The notes beneath the pieces are model-generated. The model did no database searches, had not been told where the DNA came from, and was given only the letters and a program-made list of their open reading frames with translations. DNA of 64,000 nucleotides, taken from NCBI RefSeq assembly GCF_900110925.1, contig NZ_FOFP01000002.1, positions 310,001-374,000 on the forward strand, written 5' to 3'. The stretch comes from Pseudomonas cuatrocienegasensis (GTDB lineage: Bacteria > Pseudomonadota > Gammaproteobacteria > Pseudomonadales > Pseudomonadaceae). Position 1 is the stretch's first letter. Each line of letters starts with the position of its first letter. This document shows, one piece after another, positions 37,695 through 48,979 of the stretch. A program made the translations under genes and the position numbers.

Positions 37695-39047
37695 TTACAA
37701 ACGACCCAGATCGTTGACCAGAGCAAGCAACATCACCCCGATCACCAAACTGATGCCAATCTGCATCCCCCAACCTTGAACCCGTTCGGACAGCGGGCGA
37801 CCACGCACCCACTCGACGAGGTAAAAAAGCAGATGCCCGCCGTCGAGTACCGGAATGGGCAAGAGATTGAGCACCCCCAGGCTTATGCTCAGGTAGGCGA
37901 GGAAGTTCAAGAAGTCCCCAAAACCCGACTCAGCCGAAGCGCCCGCCACTTTAGCAATGGTTATCGGCCCGCTCAAGTTTTTTACCGACAGCTCGCCGAA
38001 GAGCATTTTCTTTAACGAGTCGAGGGTCAGCAGGCTCATGGTCCAGGTGCGCGAGGCCCCTTCCACTACGGCTTCCAGCGGACCATAACTGATCTCGCGG
38101 AGCATCTCCGCTGGCCAGTCAACGCCGGCAACACCAGCGCCCAGGTAGCCACTACGCTGCTCACCCTCACCGCGCTCAGCCAGGCGCAGCGTCACTTCGC
38201 GCACCTGCCCTTGGCGCTCAACCTGCAGATTAACGCTCGCACCTGGCAATTCGCGTACACGATCGACCAATTGCTGCCACTCATCCATCGGCTGCCCATC
38301 AAGGCTCAACAGACGATCTCCGACCTGCAGCCCGGCTGCCTGGGCAGGGCCTTCTGGATCGAGCTCCGCCAATACCGGAGGCAGTGAGGGGCGCCACGGG
38401 CGGATACCCAGCGAGCCAATGGGGTCGGGTTCTTCGGCCCCTCTCAACCAACCATCGAGCACCACAGTGCGCGTGCTGACCTGGGTCGATCCCGGCTCCC
38501 GCACATCCACCGCCAGGTTGCCGGTTTCGCCCAGGCGTCGCACCAACTGCAGGTTGACCGCCGACCAGCCCGTGGTCGGCTCGCCATCAATGGCGACGAT
38601 TTCGGCACCCACCTGCAGACCGGCCGCGGCCGCCAGGCTATCAGGGCTGACCGCACCTATGACTGGACGCACCTGCTGGCTGCCGAGCATGGCCACCATC
38701 CAGAAGAACACCAGCGCCAGAATGAAGTTGGCCAGCGGCCCCGCCGCGACAATGGCGATACGCTGATAGACGGTTTTACGATTGAACGCCTGCTCCAGCA
38801 GCGCCGGCTCGACCTCACCTTCACGCTCATCGAGCATTTTCACGTAACCGCCCAGGGGAATGGCCGCCACCACGAATTCCGTGCCCTGACGATCATGCCA
38901 GCGCAGCAGCGGCGTGCCGAAGCCGACGGAGAAGCGCAATACCTTGACGCCGCAACGGCGCGCCACCCAGAAGTGGCCAAATTCATGGAACGTCACCAGT
39001 ACGCCCAGCGCCACCAGTGTTCCGAGGATCATGTACAACGCACTCAT
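37695..39047 (-). CDS. rseP: site-2 intramembrane protease RseP/MucP
   Basis: RseP cleaves the anti-sigma factor MucA/RseA inside the membrane, releasing the envelope-stress sigma factor AlgU. The 450-residue protein has the zinc motif HEFGH at residues 21-25 in the first membrane helix, two PDZ domains in the periplasmic part, and the third zinc ligand in PVLDGGHLLFY near the C-terminus. GGAG precedes the ATG. Its place beside bamA couples stress sensing with OMP assembly genes. Confidence 0.97.
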   Translation of the reverse strand: MSALYMILGTLVALGVLVTFHEFGHFWVARRCGVKVLRFSVGFGTPLLRWHDRQGTEFVVAAIPLGGYVKMLDEREGEVEPALLEQAFNRKTVYQRIAIVAAGPLANFILALVFFWMVAMLGSQQVRPVIGAVSPDSLAAAAGLQVGAEIVAIDGEPTTGWSAVNLQLVRRLGETGNLAVDVREPGSTQVSTRTVVLDGWLRGAEEPDPIGSLGIRPWRPSLPPVLAELDPEGPAQAAGLQVGDRLLSLDGQPMDEWQQLVDRVRELPGASVNLQVERQGQVREVTLRLAERGEGEQRSGYLGAGVAGVDWPAEMLREISYGPLEAVVEGASRTWTMSLLTLDSLKKMLFGELSVKNLSGPITIAKVAGASAESGFGDFLNFLAYLSISLGVLNLLPIPVLDGGHLLFYLVEWVRGRPLSERVQGWGMQIGISLVIGVMLLALVNDLGRL

Positions 39048-39065
39048 GCCATCACTCCATGCCGA

Positions 39066-40253
39066 TCATGCACGGCGATTCAACCAGTGTTCGGCACGCA
39101 CGCGGGCGCGCCGGTCTGCCTCGAAGACACATGCCAACTGCTCAACAGGCAGCACGGCCTCGGCGCTCAAAACGTGGTCAATGATACGCGCGATCTCGGG
39201 GAAACGGATGCGCCGTTCGAGAAACGCCTGGACCGCCACCTCATTGGCCGCGTTGAGCATCGCCGGCGCAGTCCCGCCCTGCTCAGCCGCCAGGCGCGCC
39301 AGGCGCAGGCAAGGGAAGCGCTGCTCGTCCGGCGCCTGGAAATCGAGCCGGGCAATGGCGAACAGATCCAGCGGCGCCACGCCGGAGTCGATGCGCTCTG
39401 GCCAGGCCAGGGCATGGGCGATCGGCGTGCGCATGTCCGGATTACCCAACTGCGCGAGCACCGAGCCGTCGATATAGTCGACCAGCGAATGGATCACGCT
39501 TTGCGGGTGGACAACCACCTCAACACGCGAAGGCGGCGCGTCGAACAACCAGCAGGCCTCGATCAGTTCGAGCCCTTTGTTCATCATGCTCGCCGAATCG
39601 ACGGAGATCTTCCGACCCATCGACCAATTGGGATGCGCGCAGGCCTGCTCGGGCGTTACCGCGTCCAGCTGTGCCAGCGGTGTTTCGCGAAACGGGCCAC
39701 CGGAGGCTGTCAGCAGAATACGCCGGACACCGACCGCCCCCAGCCCGCGACTGTAATCCACAGGCAGGCATTGGAAAATTGCATTGTGCTCACTGTCGAT
39801 CGGCAGCAGCTGTGCGCCACTGCGCCGAACGGCCTGCATAAACAGGGCGCCGGACATTACCAGCGCCTCCTTGTTGGCCAGCAGCACCTTTTTGCCCGCT
39901 TCGACCGCCGCCAGGGTCGGGGTCAACCCGGCGGCGCCGACGATGGCAGCCATCACCGCATCCACTTCGGGATGGGCTGCCACTTCTGCCAGCCCCGCCT
40001 CCCCCACCAACACGCGCGTGGCCAACCCGGCATCAGCCAGCTGCGCCTGCAGCAGCGCCGCGGCAGCTGCATCGGCGACCACCGCAAACGCCGGACGATG
40101 GCGCAGGCACAAGCCAGCCAACTCGGCAACGCGGCTGAACGCAGTCAAAGCAAATACCGCATAGCGCTCAGGATGGCGCGCGATCACATCCAGGGTGCTG
40201 AGTCCGATGGAGCCGGTAGCACCCAGCACGGTGACCTGTTGCGGGCGATTCAA
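39066..40253 (-). CDS. dxr: 1-deoxy-D-xylulose 5-phosphate reductoisomerase
   Basis: Dxr makes MEP from DXP with NADPH and is the target of fosmidomycin. The 395-residue protein has the NADPH-binding GATGSIG at residues 11-17, [49 protein letters not shown] and [11 protein letters not shown]. The best start by comparison ([11 protein letters not shown]) is a TTG at 40253, which overlaps the cdsA stop as TTGA. A GTG at 40277 is the alternative; neither has a good ribosome binding site. Confidence 0.95.
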   Translation of the reverse strand: MNRPQQVTVLGATGSIGLSTLDVIARHPERYAVFALTAFSRVAELAGLCLRHRPAFAVVADAAAAALLQAQLADAGLATRVLVGEAGLAEVAAHPEVDAVMAAIVGAAGLTPTLAAVEAGKKVLLANKEALVMSGALFMQAVRRSGAQLLPIDSEHNAIFQCLPVDYSRGLGAVGVRRILLTASGGPFRETPLAQLDAVTPEQACAHPNWSMGRKISVDSASMMNKGLELIEACWLFDAPPSRVEVVVHPQSVIHSLVDYIDGSVLAQLGNPDMRTPIAHALAWPERIDSGVAPLDLFAIARLDFQAPDEQRFPCLRLARLAAEQGGTAPAMLNAANEVAVQAFLERRIRFPEIARIIDHVLSAEAVLPVEQLACVFEADRRARVRAEHWLNRRA

Positions 40254-41065
40254 GGCGTGGCCCAACCGGCCAACCACAGGAGTACGGCGAAGACCGGCAC
40301 AGCCGCAGTCAGGCTGTCGATACGGTCGAGAATGCCGCCGTGGCCTGGCAGCAGATTACTGCTGTCCTTGATCCCCGACTGACGCTTGAACATGCTTTCA
40401 GTCAGGTCACCCACCACCGAGAACGCCACTACTACAGCAGCGCCCAGCACACCCCAGAGCAGCTCGCTAGCGCTCCAGTCGCGGTAAAGACCAACCCCGA
40501 AGGTAATCAGCAAACTGGTGATCATGCCGCCAATCAGGCCTTCCCAACTCTTGCCGGGGCTGACCCGCGGCGCCAGCTTGCGCTTGCCGAAGGTTTTGCC
40601 GCTGAAATACGCACCGATATCGGCCGCCCAGACCAGCACCATGACCGCCAGGATCAGCCCATTGGCCAACGGCCACTGCTTGAGCAGCACCAGACCCTGC
40701 CAGGCAGGCAGCAGAATCAACAGGCCGATCACCAACTTGCCAATACCGCCCCCCCAGTAGCGACTGCTATCGGGATAGCCTGTCACCAGCCAAGTTGCCG
40801 CCAGCCACCAGAACAGCGCCAGCAGCAGTACACCAGGCGCCAGCACAGGCATGAAGTACAGCAGCAGCAGCAGCACGGCTACTGCACCCGCATAAGTCAG
40901 GCGCTGAGTGGCGCCGGCAAACCCCGCCAGACGCGCCCACTCCCAGCCACCCAAGGTGACGACCGCGCCGATAAACAGGGCGAACGCCGCACCATGCAGC
41001 CAGAAGAAGCCACCCAGGGCGATGGGCAACAGCACCAGCGCCGTAATCACTCGTTGTTTAAGCAT
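40250..41065 (-). CDS. cdsA: phosphatidate cytidylyltransferase
   Basis: CdsA forms CDP-diacylglycerol from phosphatidate and CTP, the branch point of phospholipid synthesis. The 271-residue protein has about eight membrane helices and the family signature near the C-terminus, from [12 protein letters not shown] through [20 protein letters not shown] to [13 protein letters not shown]. The ATG at 41065 lies eight bases inside the uppS gene end, with GAGG upstream. Confidence 0.97.
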   Translation of the reverse strand: MLKQRVITALVLLPIALGGFFWLHGAAFALFIGAVVTLGGWEWARLAGFAGATQRLTYAGAVAVLLLLLYFMPVLAPGVLLLALFWWLAATWLVTGYPDSSRYWGGGIGKLVIGLLILLPAWQGLVLLKQWPLANGLILAVMVLVWAADIGAYFSGKTFGKRKLAPRVSPGKSWEGLIGGMITSLLITFGVGLYRDWSASELLWGVLGAAVVVAFSVVGDLTESMFKRQSGIKDSSNLLPGHGGILDRIDSLTAAVPVFAVLLWLAGWATP

Positions 41066-41819
41066 TTGCACGTGCCTCGGCTTCGACCTGCTCGCTGGTT
41101 TTACCGAAACGCCGCTGTCGCGTGGCGTAATCCGCCAGGGCCTTGCGCATGGCATCGTGTTTGAAATCCGGCCAGAACAGGTCGGAGAAATACAGCTCAC
41201 TGTAAGCCAGCTGCCACAACAGGAAATTGCTGATGCGATGCTCCCCACCGGTGCGGATACACAGATCAGGCAGCGGTAGCTCACCGGTCACCAGGCAACG
41301 CTGGAGCAACTGCGGGCTGATCTCTTCAGGCCGCAAATGCCCAGCCTGGACATCACGAGCCAGGCGCTGGGCGGCCTGGGCGATGTCCCACTGACCGCCG
41401 TAGTTGGCGGCAACCTGCAACACGAACCGCTTGTCGCCCGCCGTCTGCGCTTCGGCATCACGCATGGCCTGCTGCAACTCCGGGTGAAAGCGCGAGCGAT
41501 CACCGATGATGCGCAGGCTGATACCGTTGTCATTGAGTCGTCGGGTTTCTCGACGCAGGGCGCTGAGGAACAACTCCATCAGCGCACCTACCTCATCAGC
41601 CGGGCGCGCCCAATTCTCACTGGAGAAGGCGAACAGGGTCAGCACCTCGACCCCCGCCTCGGCGCACACCTCGATCACCGCGCGCACCGCATCGACGCCG
41701 GCTTTATGCCCAGCCACACCCGGCAGCAGGCGCTTCTTCGCCCAGCGGTTGTTGCCATCCATGATGATGGCAACGTGCCGGGGCACCGCCAACAGTGGGT
41801 CTACAGGAGTCTTGTGCAT
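41058..41819 (-). CDS. uppS: undecaprenyl diphosphate synthase
   Basis: UppS extends farnesyl diphosphate to the C55 carrier lipid used for peptidoglycan and lipopolysaccharide. The 253-residue cis-prenyltransferase has HVAIIMDGNNRWAKKR with catalytic Asp21, FAFSSENWARP, and the RTGGEHRISNFLLWQLAYSE segment. It precedes cdsA and follows frr by 16 bases. The isoprenoid genes dxr and ispD/ispF elsewhere in the window supply its substrate. Confidence 0.98.
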   Translation of the reverse strand: MHKTPVDPLLAVPRHVAIIMDGNNRWAKKRLLPGVAGHKAGVDAVRAVIEVCAEAGVEVLTLFAFSSENWARPADEVGALMELFLSALRRETRRLNDNGISLRIIGDRSRFHPELQQAMRDAEAQTAGDKRFVLQVAANYGGQWDIAQAAQRLARDVQAGHLRPEEISPQLLQRCLVTGELPLPDLCIRTGGEHRISNFLLWQLAYSELYFSDLFWPDFKHDAMRKALADYATRQRRFGKTSEQVEAEARANA

Positions 41820-41835
41820 GGCGAGAGCTCGGCCA

Positions 41836-42393
41836 TCAGACGGCCATCAGGTCCGCTTCTTTCTGCTTCACGGCCACTTCGATCTCAGCCACGAACTTGT
41901 CGGTCAGCTTCTGGATATCATCAGCCGCACGGCGCTCTTCGTCTTCGCTGATCTCTTTCTCCTTGACCAGATCTTTCAACTGGCTCAGGGCATCGCGACG
42001 AATGTTGCGCACGGCAACGCGACCATCTTCGGCAGCATCACGAGCCTGTTTGGTGAAGCCCTTGCGGGTTTCTTCGGTCAGGGCCGGCATGCTGATCAGC
42101 AGCAGCTCGCCAAGGTTGGTCGGGTTAAAGCCCAGGCCGGAGCTCTGAATGGCCTTGTCCACAGCTGCGAGCATGTTGCGCTCGAACGCCACGACCTGCA
42201 GGGTGCGGGCGTCTTTGACGGTGACGCTGGCAACCTGGTTGATCGGTGTATCAGAACCGTAATACGGGACCATCACACCGCCAAGGATGCTCGGGTGCGC
42301 CTGACCAGTACGGATCCGGCTGAAAGCGTGGACTAACGACTCCAGGCTCTTCTGCATACGGACCTGGGCGTCCTTCTTGATCTCATTGATCAT
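41836..42393 (-). CDS. frr: ribosome recycling factor
   Basis: RRF with EF-G splits the post-termination ribosome. The 185-residue protein has the full family length, starting [20 protein letters not shown], with [12 protein letters not shown] and the three-helix-bundle segments [20 protein letters not shown] and [20 protein letters not shown] precedes the ATG, which overlaps the end of pyrH by 11 bases. Confidence 0.99.
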   Translation of the reverse strand: MINEIKKDAQVRMQKSLESLVHAFSRIRTGQAHPSILGGVMVPYYGSDTPINQVASVTVKDARTLQVVAFERNMLAAVDKAIQSSGLGFNPTNLGELLLISMPALTEETRKGFTKQARDAAEDGRVAVRNIRRDALSQLKDLVKEKEISEDEERRAADDIQKLTDKFVAEIEVAVKQKEADLMAV

Positions 42394-43132
42394 GCTTGTC
42401 TTCCTCGATCAGGGTGCCTTCAGCGCCGCCCACTACGATATTGAGCAGGGCGCCGGGCTTGTTCATGTTGAAAACGCGAAGCGGCATAGCGTGGTCGCGG
42501 CACAGGCAGATCGCCGTGAGGTCCATCACACCCAGCTTGCGATCGAGCACTTCGTCGTAAGTCAGGCGGTCGAACTTCTCGGCATGCGGGTCCTTGAACG
42601 GATCGGCAGTGTACACGCCGTCGACCTTGGTCGCCTTGAGCACCACGTCGGCATCGATTTCGATGGCGCGTAGGCAGGCGGCCGAATCGGTGGTGAAAAA
42701 CGGGTTGCCGGTACCGGCGGCAAAGATCACCACCTCACCGGTCTTGAGGTGACGCATGGCCTTGCGACGGTCGTAATGATCGGTGACACCGACCATGGAG
42801 ATCGCCGACATGACGATGGCCGGAATATTCGAGCGCTCCAGGGCATCGCGCATGGCCAGGGCATTCATCACCGTGGCCAGCATGCCCATGTGGTCGCCGG
42901 TGACCCGATCCATACCCGCCGCCGAAAGAGCGGCGCCACGGAACAGGTTACCACCACCGATCACCAGGCCGACCTGCACGCCGATACCGACCAACTGGCC
43001 GACTTCCAGCGCCATGCGGTCGAGCACCTTGGGATCGATGCCGAAATCTTCCGAGCCCATCAGGGCCTCGCCGCTGAGTTTGAGCAGAATGCGCTTGTAG
43101 CGCGGTTGACGACCACTCACCTGCTGAGCCAT
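42383..43132 (-). CDS. pyrH: UMP kinase
   Basis: PyrH phosphorylates UMP to UDP; it is a hexameric amino-acid-kinase-fold enzyme, activated by GTP and inhibited by UTP. The 249-residue protein has [36 protein letters not shown] and [14 protein letters not shown]. The ATG at 43132 follows GGAGAG. It is the first gene of the long pyrH-to-rnhB string (13 genes, all minus strand). Confidence 0.99.
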   Translation of the reverse strand: MAQQVSGRQPRYKRILLKLSGEALMGSEDFGIDPKVLDRMALEVGQLVGIGVQVGLVIGGGNLFRGAALSAAGMDRVTGDHMGMLATVMNALAMRDALERSNIPAIVMSAISMVGVTDHYDRRKAMRHLKTGEVVIFAAGTGNPFFTTDSAACLRAIEIDADVVLKATKVDGVYTADPFKDPHAEKFDRLTYDEVLDRKLGVMDLTAICLCRDHAMPLRVFNMNKPGALLNIVVGGAEGTLIEEDKHDQ

Positions 43133-43265
43133 TACCAGTCTCTCCTGCGGCGTTTTTGAATACTGACAGGCCAAGCCTGTGATTATCGAGCGCTTCGACA
43201 GCGCTCAAGGCACTTTGGTGCCACGAGGGCAGCAGTGCCTTGTACAGCGTAGCTGGCGCACTTTG

Positions 43266-43299
43266 AAAAAGAGGCCGCGCGCATAAGCGGGCAGCCTCT
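43266..43299 (-). terminator. terminator after rpsB-tsf
   Basis: GAGGC..CGC and GCG..GCCTC form an imperfect stem 25 bases after the tsf stop codon, ending in TTTTT on the minus strand. It separates rpsB-tsf from pyrH. Confidence 0.75.
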
Positions 43300-43321
43300 C
43301 CAATGCGACAGCGAAGCCGTC

Positions 43322-44191
43322 TTACTGCTTGCTGGCAGCCAGCTGGGCAGCAACTTCTTCGGCGAAGTTGTCGACCGGCTTCTCGATGCCTTCGCCTACC
43401 TGGAAGCGGGTGAAGGAAACGATTTCAGCACCGGCTTTCTTGGCCAGCGCGCCGACCTTGATTTCCGGGTCCTTGACGAACGCCTGCTCAACCAGGCTCG
43501 CCTCGGCCAGGAACTTCTGGATACGGCCAGCGACCATCTTCTCGACGATGTCAGCAGGCTTGCCCTTGATTTTCTCTTCGTTGAGGCTCAGGAACACGGC
43601 TTTCTCGCGCTCGATGGCTTCAGCGGAAACTTCCGAAGGCAGCAGGAATTCCGGGTTGCTGGCAGCAACGTGCATGGCAACGTCTTTGGCCAGCTCAGCA
43701 TCACCGCCTTTCAGAACGACGATCACACCGATCTTGTTGCCGTGCAGGTAAGCGTTGACCACATCACCTTCAACGCGCGCCAGGCGACGGATGTTGACGT
43801 TCTCGCCCACTTTGGCAACCAGCGCTTCACGGGCCGGCTCTTGAGCGGCGATCAGCGGAGCTGCGTCGGTCAGCTTGTCAGCAAAGGCTTTGTCGAGGCT
43901 GCTGGTGACGAAGTTCTTGAAATCGTCCTGCAGGGCCAGGAAGTCGGTTTGCGAGTTGACTTCGAGGATCACAGCCGACTTGCCGTCTTCAGCGACTTTC
44001 ACGCCGATAGCGCCTTCAGCAGCTACGTTGCCTGCTTTCTTGGCCGCTTTGATTGCGCCGGAAGCACGCATGTCGTCGATGGCTTTTTCGATGTCGCCGC
44101 CAGCCTTGGTCAAGGCTTTCTTGCAATCCATCATGCCTTCGCCAGTACGCTCACGCAGTTCTTTAACCAACGCTGCAGTAATCTCTGCCAT
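43322..44191 (-). CDS. tsf: translation elongation factor Ts
   Basis: EF-Ts exchanges GDP for GTP on EF-Tu. The 289-residue protein has an N-terminal UBA-like domain ([20 protein letters not shown]) and the core subdomain motif [13 protein letters not shown]. The C-terminal module ends [21 protein letters not shown]. The ATG at 44191 follows GAGGATTG. It is co-transcribed with rpsB, as in nearly all bacteria. Confidence 0.99.
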   Translation of the reverse strand: MAEITAALVKELRERTGEGMMDCKKALTKAGGDIEKAIDDMRASGAIKAAKKAGNVAAEGAIGVKVAEDGKSAVILEVNSQTDFLALQDDFKNFVTSSLDKAFADKLTDAAPLIAAQEPAREALVAKVGENVNIRRLARVEGDVVNAYLHGNKIGVIVVLKGGDAELAKDVAMHVAASNPEFLLPSEVSAEAIEREKAVFLSLNEEKIKGKPADIVEKMVAGRIQKFLAEASLVEQAFVKDPEIKVGALAKKAGAEIVSFTRFQVGEGIEKPVDNFAEEVAAQLAASKQ

Positions 44192-44316
44192 TTTCACAAT
44201 CCTCTGGATAGGTTGTTAACCATTCCACCCGCCAAAACGGGCGCTCGATTCGTAACGCATTGCCGACAATGATCACATCGCATTGCAACTGCGAGTCGGC
44301 GATGGTTTTCTAGGTG

Positions 44317-44345
44317 GCAAAAAGGGGGCCAAGCCCCCTTTTTGC
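44317..44345 (-). terminator. strong hairpin between rpsB and tsf (attenuator)
   Basis: GCAAAAAGGGGG at 44317-44328 pairs perfectly with CCCCCTTTTTGC at 44334-44345. The spacer lies inside the rpsB-tsf operon, 31 bases after the rpsB stop. With a T run in the stem it should act as a partial terminator or processing hairpin that lowers tsf relative to rpsB. Confidence 0.75.
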
Positions 44346-44375
44346 GAACTAAGCAAAACGCTCTAGGCGCCTGGC

Positions 44376-45119
44376 TTAGCCTTCAGCCGCTTCAACAGCC
44401 GGGGCTTCTGCGACGAATTCGTCGGTGCCGCCATTGGCATTGTTGCGACCACGGATCACGGCGTCGGCCATGGCACCCATGTACAGCTGGATGGCGCGGA
44501 TGGCGTCGTCGTTACCCGGGATGATGTAGTCAACGCCTTCTGGGCTGCTGTTGGTATCGACGATGCCGATAACCGGGATGCCCAGCTTGTTGGCTTCGGT
44601 GATCGCGATGCGCTCGTGATCAACGTCGATGACGAACAGTGCGTCAGGCAGACCGCCCATGTCCTTGATACCACCCAGGCTGCGGTCCAGTTTTTCCAGA
44701 TCGCGGGTGCGCATCAGGGCTTCTTTCTTGGTCAGCTTGGTGAAGGTACCGTCCTGGGACTGAGTCTCCAGGTCGCGCAGACGCTTGATCGAGGCACGGA
44801 TGGTCTTGTAGTTGGTCAGCATGCCGCCCAACCAGCGATGGTCGACGTACGGCGAACCGCAACGTGCAGCTTCTTCAGCGACGATCTTGCCAGCCGAACG
44901 CTTGGTGCCGACGAACAGGATCTTGTTCTTGCCCGAAGCCAGCTTCTCAACGAACGACAGCGCGTCGTTGAACATCGGCAGGGTTTTTTCGAGGTTGATG
45001 ATGTGGATCTTGTTGCGCGCGCCGAAAATGAACTTGCCCATTTTCGGGTTCCAGTAACGGGTCTGGTGGCCGAAGTGCACACCGGCCTTCAGCATATCGC
45101 GCATATTGACTTGGGACAT
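44376..45119 (-). CDS. rpsB: 30S ribosomal protein S2
   Basis: S2 is a late-assembling small-subunit protein that helps recruit S1. The 247-residue protein begins [20 protein letters not shown] and has [36 protein letters not shown] and [19 protein letters not shown] precedes the ATG at 45119. The 287-base divergent region to map holds its leader and promoter. Confidence 0.99.
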   Translation of the reverse strand: MSQVNMRDMLKAGVHFGHQTRYWNPKMGKFIFGARNKIHIINLEKTLPMFNDALSFVEKLASGKNKILFVGTKRSAGKIVAEEAARCGSPYVDHRWLGGMLTNYKTIRASIKRLRDLETQSQDGTFTKLTKKEALMRTRDLEKLDRSLGGIKDMGGLPDALFVIDVDHERIAITEANKLGIPVIGIVDTNSSPEGVDYIIPGNDDAIRAIQLYMGAMADAVIRGRNNANGGTDEFVAEAPAVEAAEG

Positions 45120-45249
45120 GGTCGTTCCTTAATAAGTCGGGTTAGGCCTCCACGCATCCCAATCTCCAACCCTTGCGGGCACCCAGGAAATCGTGTCGAT
45201 ACGTGTGTGGGTTAAGCTTCCAGGCACTACTGCCCGTAAAGCGGCGCGT

Positions 45250-45255
45250 TTTATA
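45250..45255 (-). promoter_or_regulatory. candidate -10 element of the rpsB promoter
   Basis: TATAAA on the minus strand lies about 130 bases upstream of rpsB, giving a long leader as known for rpsB messages in gammaproteobacteria. The leader contains no start codon with a good ribosome binding site. No clear -35 was found. Confidence 0.4.
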
Positions 45256-45347
45256 CCATAAGCCTTGCACAGATGCCACTCGCAATGACTGTAAACAGCG
45301 CCCGAAGCAGGGCGACCTGCGCAACCCTGGGGCGCGGCAGTGCTTCT

Positions 45348-45361
45348 CTGTTAGAATCGCG
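45348..45361 (+). promoter_or_regulatory. candidate extended -10 promoter of map
   Basis: CTGTTAGAATCGCG, with the extended -10 TGTTAGAAT, lies 46 bases before the map start codon. It is identical over 14 bases to the element upstream of fdxA at 7422. Confidence 0.5.
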
Positions 45362-45406
45362 ACTTTATCTTTTTGCCTTGCGCCGCCGCGCGCCGAGAGA
45401 GCCCGT

Positions 45407-46189
45407 ATGACCGTCACCATCAAGACGCCCGATGAAATCGAAAAAATGCGCATCGCCGGCCGTCTCGCCGCTGAAGTGCTGGAAATGATCGGCGAGCACG
45501 TCAAGCCGGGCGTGACCACCGACGAGCTGGACCGCATTTGCCACGACTATATTGTCAATGTGCAACAGGCCATCCCAGCCCCGCTTAATTACAAGGGCTT
45601 CCCCAAGTCGATCTGTACCTCGATCAACCATGTGGTCTGCCATGGCATCCCCAATGACAAACCGCTCAAGGATGGTGACGTACTGAATATCGACGTCACC
45701 GTGATCAAGAACGGCTACCACGGCGACACCAGCAAGATGTTCATGGTCGGCAAGGTGCCCGAGTGGGCCGAGCGCTTGGCGCGGGTCACCCAGGAATGTC
45801 TCTATAAAGGTATCGAACTGGTCCGCCCCGGCGCTCGCCTGGGCGACATCGGCGAGGTGATCCAGAAGCACGCCGAAAAGAACGGCTTCTCGGTGGTCCG
45901 CGAATACTGCGGCCACGGCATCGGCGCGGTGTTCCACGAAGAGCCGCAGGTCGTTCATTACGGCCGCGCCGGTACCGGCATGGAACTCAAGGAAGGCATG
46001 ACCTTCACCATCGAGCCGATGATCAACCAGGGCCGCGCGGAAACCCGCCTGCTGGGCGACGGCTGGACCGCGATCACCAAGGACCGCAAGCTCTCTGCGC
46101 AGTGGGAACACACCCTGCTGGTCACCGCTGATGGCTACGAAATCTTCACCCTGCGCAGCGATGACACTATCGCCCGCACAGCGCCTTGA
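45407..46189 (+). CDS. map: methionine aminopeptidase, type I
   Basis: Map removes the initiator methionine from nascent proteins. The 260-residue protein has the pita-bread-fold metal ligands in [20 protein letters not shown] (two Asp), [13 protein letters not shown] (His), FTIEPMI (Glu) and [10 protein letters not shown] (Glu). The ATG at 45407 is the family start ([18 protein letters not shown]). It is divergent from rpsB and directly upstream of glnD. Confidence 0.98.
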   Translation: MTVTIKTPDEIEKMRIAGRLAAEVLEMIGEHVKPGVTTDELDRICHDYIVNVQQAIPAPLNYKGFPKSICTSINHVVCHGIPNDKPLKDGDVLNIDVTVIKNGYHGDTSKMFMVGKVPEWAERLARVTQECLYKGIELVRPGARLGDIGEVIQKHAEKNGFSVVREYCGHGIGAVFHEEPQVVHYGRAGTGMELKEGMTFTIEPMINQGRAETRLLGDGWTAITKDRKLSAQWEHTLLVTADGYEIFTLRSDDTIARTAP

Positions 46190-46233
46190 TTCCCGAGTGC
46201 CGATCGTTCGCTGAGATAAAGGAAAGCCTCTGC

Positions 46234-48936
46234 ATGCCGCAGGTAGATCCCGAGCTGTTCGACCGTGGCCAGTTCCAGGCGGAACTCGCCCTCAAGGCCA
46301 GCCCTATCGCCGCCTTCAAGAAAGCCATCCGCCGCGCCCATGAGGTGCTCGATGCGCGTTTCCGCGAAGGTCGCGACGTGCGCCGCCTGGTCGAAGACCG
46401 CGCCTGGTTCACCGATCAGATTCTGCGCGAAGCCTGGGACCGTCTGGATTGGTGCGAAGACGCCGACATCGCCCTGCTGGCCGTAGGCGGCTACGGCCGT
46501 GGCGAGTTGCATCCCTATTCGGATATCGACCTGCTGATCCTGCTCGACAATGCCGATCACGAGACCTTTCGCGAACCGATCGAGCGCTTTCTCACCCTGC
46601 TCTGGGACATCGGCCTGGAAGTCGGCCAGAGCGTGCGCTCGGTTGATGAATGCGCCGAAGAAGCCCGCGCCGACCTTACGGTCATCACCAACCTGATGGA
46701 AAGCCGCACCATCGCCGGCCCCGAACGCCTGCGTCTGCGCATGCAGACGGTGACCAGTGCCGAGCAGATGTGGCCGAGCAAGCACTTCTACCTGGCCAAG
46801 CGCAAAGAACAGCGCGCCCGCCACAGCAAATACAACGACACAGAATACAACCTGGAGCCCAACGTCAAGGGCTCACCCGGCGGGCTGCGTGACATTCAGA
46901 CCATCCTCTGGGTTGCACGCCGGCACTTCGGCACACTCAACCTGCATGCCATGGTCGGCCAGGGATTTCTGCTGGAGAGTGAATACGCACTGCTGGCTTC
47001 CAGCCAGGAGTTCCTCTGGAAGGTGCGCTACGCCCTGCACATGCTGGCTGGCCGCGCCGAGGATCGCCTGCTGTTCGATTACCAGGTACAGGTCGCGACT
47101 CTGCTCGGCTACGAAGCAGGCGACAACAAGCGCACCATCGAACGCTTTATGCAGAAGTACTACCGCGTGGTCATGGGCATCGCCGAGCTGTCCGACCTGA
47201 TCAACCAGCACTTCGAAGAAGAAATCATGCGCGCCGGCGAAAGTGGCCCGGTGACGACGCTCAACAGCCGCTTCCAGCTGCGCGACGGCTACATCCAGGT
47301 GACCCACCCGAACGTGTTCAAGCGCACCCCGTTCGCCATTCTGGAAATCTTCGTGCTGATGGCTCAGCACCCCGATATCCATGGCGTGTGTGCCGACAGC
47401 ATTCGCCTGCTGCGCGACCACCGCCACCTGATCGACGACGACTTCCGCAAGGACATCCGCAATACCAGCCTGTTTATCGAACTGTTCAAAAGCCCCCAGG
47501 GCATCCACCGCAACCTGCGGCGGATGAACCGTTACGGCATTCTCGGCCGCTACCTGCCGGAGTTCGGGCATATCGTCGGGCAGATGCAGCACGACCTGTT
47601 CCACATCTATACGGTCGATGCGCACACCCTCAACCTGATCAAGCACCTGCGCAAATTCAAGTGGCCCGAGCTGGCGGAGAAATTCCCCCTGGCCAGCAAG
47701 CTCATCGACAAACTGCCCAAGCCCGAGCTGATCTACCTCGCCGGGCTCTACCACGATATCGGCAAAGGCCGTGGCGGCGACCACTCCGAGCTGGGCGCGC
47801 TGGATGCCGAAGCCTTCGGCCAGCGTCACCACCTGCCGACTTGGGATACCGGGCTGATCGTCTGGCTGGTCCAGCACCACCTGGTGATGTCGACCACCGC
47901 CCAGCGCAAGGACCTCTCCGACCCGCAGGTGATCCACGACTTTGCCCAGTTCGTCGGCGACCAGACCCACCTGGACTACCTCTACGTGCTGACTGTGGCC
48001 GACATCAACGCCACCAACCCGAGCCTGTGGAACTCCTGGCGCGCCAGCCTGCTGCGCCAGCTCTATACCGAAACCAAGCGCGCCCTGCGCCGCGGCCTGG
48101 AAAACCCGGTCAACCGCGAGGAGCAGATCCGTGTAACCCAGAGCGCTGCGCTGGACATCCTGGTGCGTGGCGGCACTGACCCGGACGATGCCGAGCAGCT
48201 ATGGAGCCAACTGGGCGACGACTACTTCCTGCGCCACACGGCCAACGACGTGGCCTGGCACAGCGACGCCATCCTTCAACACCGTACCGATGGCGAGCCA
48301 CTGGTGCTGATCAAGGAAACCACCCAGCGCGAGTTCGAGGGCGGCACGCAGATATTCATCTATGCCCCCGACCAGCACGACTTCTTCGCCGTGACGGTGG
48401 CGGCCATGGCCCAGCTCAACCTGAACATTCACGATGCGCGGATTCTCACCTCCACCAGCCAGTTCACCCTCGACACCTACATCGTGCTCGAAGGTGAAGG
48501 CGGCTCGATTGGCGAAAACCCCGAGCGCATCAAGCAGATCCGCCAGGGCCTGATCGAAGCCCTGAAGAACCCCGACGAGTACCCCAGCATCATCCAGCGC
48601 CGGGTACCACGCCAGCTCAAGCACTTCGCCTTCGCCCCCCAGGTGACCATCCACAACGATGCCCAGCGCCCGGTGACCGTGCTCGAACTGACCGCTCCGG
48701 ACCGCCCCGGCCTGCTGGCGCGCGTCGGGCGGATCTTCCTGGATTTCGACCTGTCGCTGCAGAACGCCAAGATCGCCACCCTGGGCGAGCGGGTCGAAGA
48801 CGTGTTCTTCGTCACCGACGCCCACAACCAGCCGCTGTCGGACCCCAAGCTGTGCCGCCGCCTGCAGGACACCATCATCGCCCAGCTGTCGGATGCCAAT
48901 ACCCAGGCCCGTGACCCGACCCGTATCAGCATTTGA
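46234..48936 (+). CDS. glnD: bifunctional PII uridylyltransferase/uridylyl-removing enzyme
   Basis: GlnD senses glutamine and uridylylates or deuridylylates PII, setting nitrogen regulation. The 900-residue protein has the nucleotidyltransferase motif [17 protein letters not shown] (residues 85-101), a PII-UTase helical region, an HD domain with His507-Asp508 in [13 protein letters not shown], and two C-terminal ACT domains from about 712 and 816 that bind glutamine. The ATG at 46234 follows AAAGGAAA; a TTG at 46186 overlapping map is rejected. dapC follows. Confidence 0.98.
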   Translation: MPQVDPELFDRGQFQAELALKASPIAAFKKAIRRAHEVLDARFREGRDVRRLVEDRAWFTDQILREAWDRLDWCEDADIALLAVGGYGRGELHPYSDIDLLILLDNADHETFREPIERFLTLLWDIGLEVGQSVRSVDECAEEARADLTVITNLMESRTIAGPERLRLRMQTVTSAEQMWPSKHFYLAKRKEQRARHSKYNDTEYNLEPNVKGSPGGLRDIQTILWVARRHFGTLNLHAMVGQGFLLESEYALLASSQEFLWKVRYALHMLAGRAEDRLLFDYQVQVATLLGYEAGDNKRTIERFMQKYYRVVMGIAELSDLINQHFEEEIMRAGESGPVTTLNSRFQLRDGYIQVTHPNVFKRTPFAILEIFVLMAQHPDIHGVCADSIRLLRDHRHLIDDDFRKDIRNTSLFIELFKSPQGIHRNLRRMNRYGILGRYLPEFGHIVGQMQHDLFHIYTVDAHTLNLIKHLRKFKWPELAEKFPLASKLIDKLPKPELIYLAGLYHDIGKGRGGDHSELGALDAEAFGQRHHLPTWDTGLIVWLVQHHLVMSTTAQRKDLSDPQVIHDFAQFVGDQTHLDYLYVLTVADINATNPSLWNSWRASLLRQLYTETKRALRRGLENPVNREEQIRVTQSAALDILVRGGTDPDDAEQLWSQLGDDYFLRHTANDVAWHSDAILQHRTDGEPLVLIKETTQREFEGGTQIFIYAPDQHDFFAVTVAAMAQLNLNIHDARILTSTSQFTLDTYIVLEGEGGSIGENPERIKQIRQGLIEALKNPDEYPSIIQRRVPRQLKHFAFAPQVTIHNDAQRPVTVLELTAPDRPGLLARVGRIFLDFDLSLQNAKIATLGERVEDVFFVTDAHNQPLSDPKLCRRLQDTIIAQLSDANTQARDPTRISI

Positions 48937-48979
48937 TCGAGGCGCCGAGGCGCGCCCGATGAGCTCAGGAACCAGCCCC

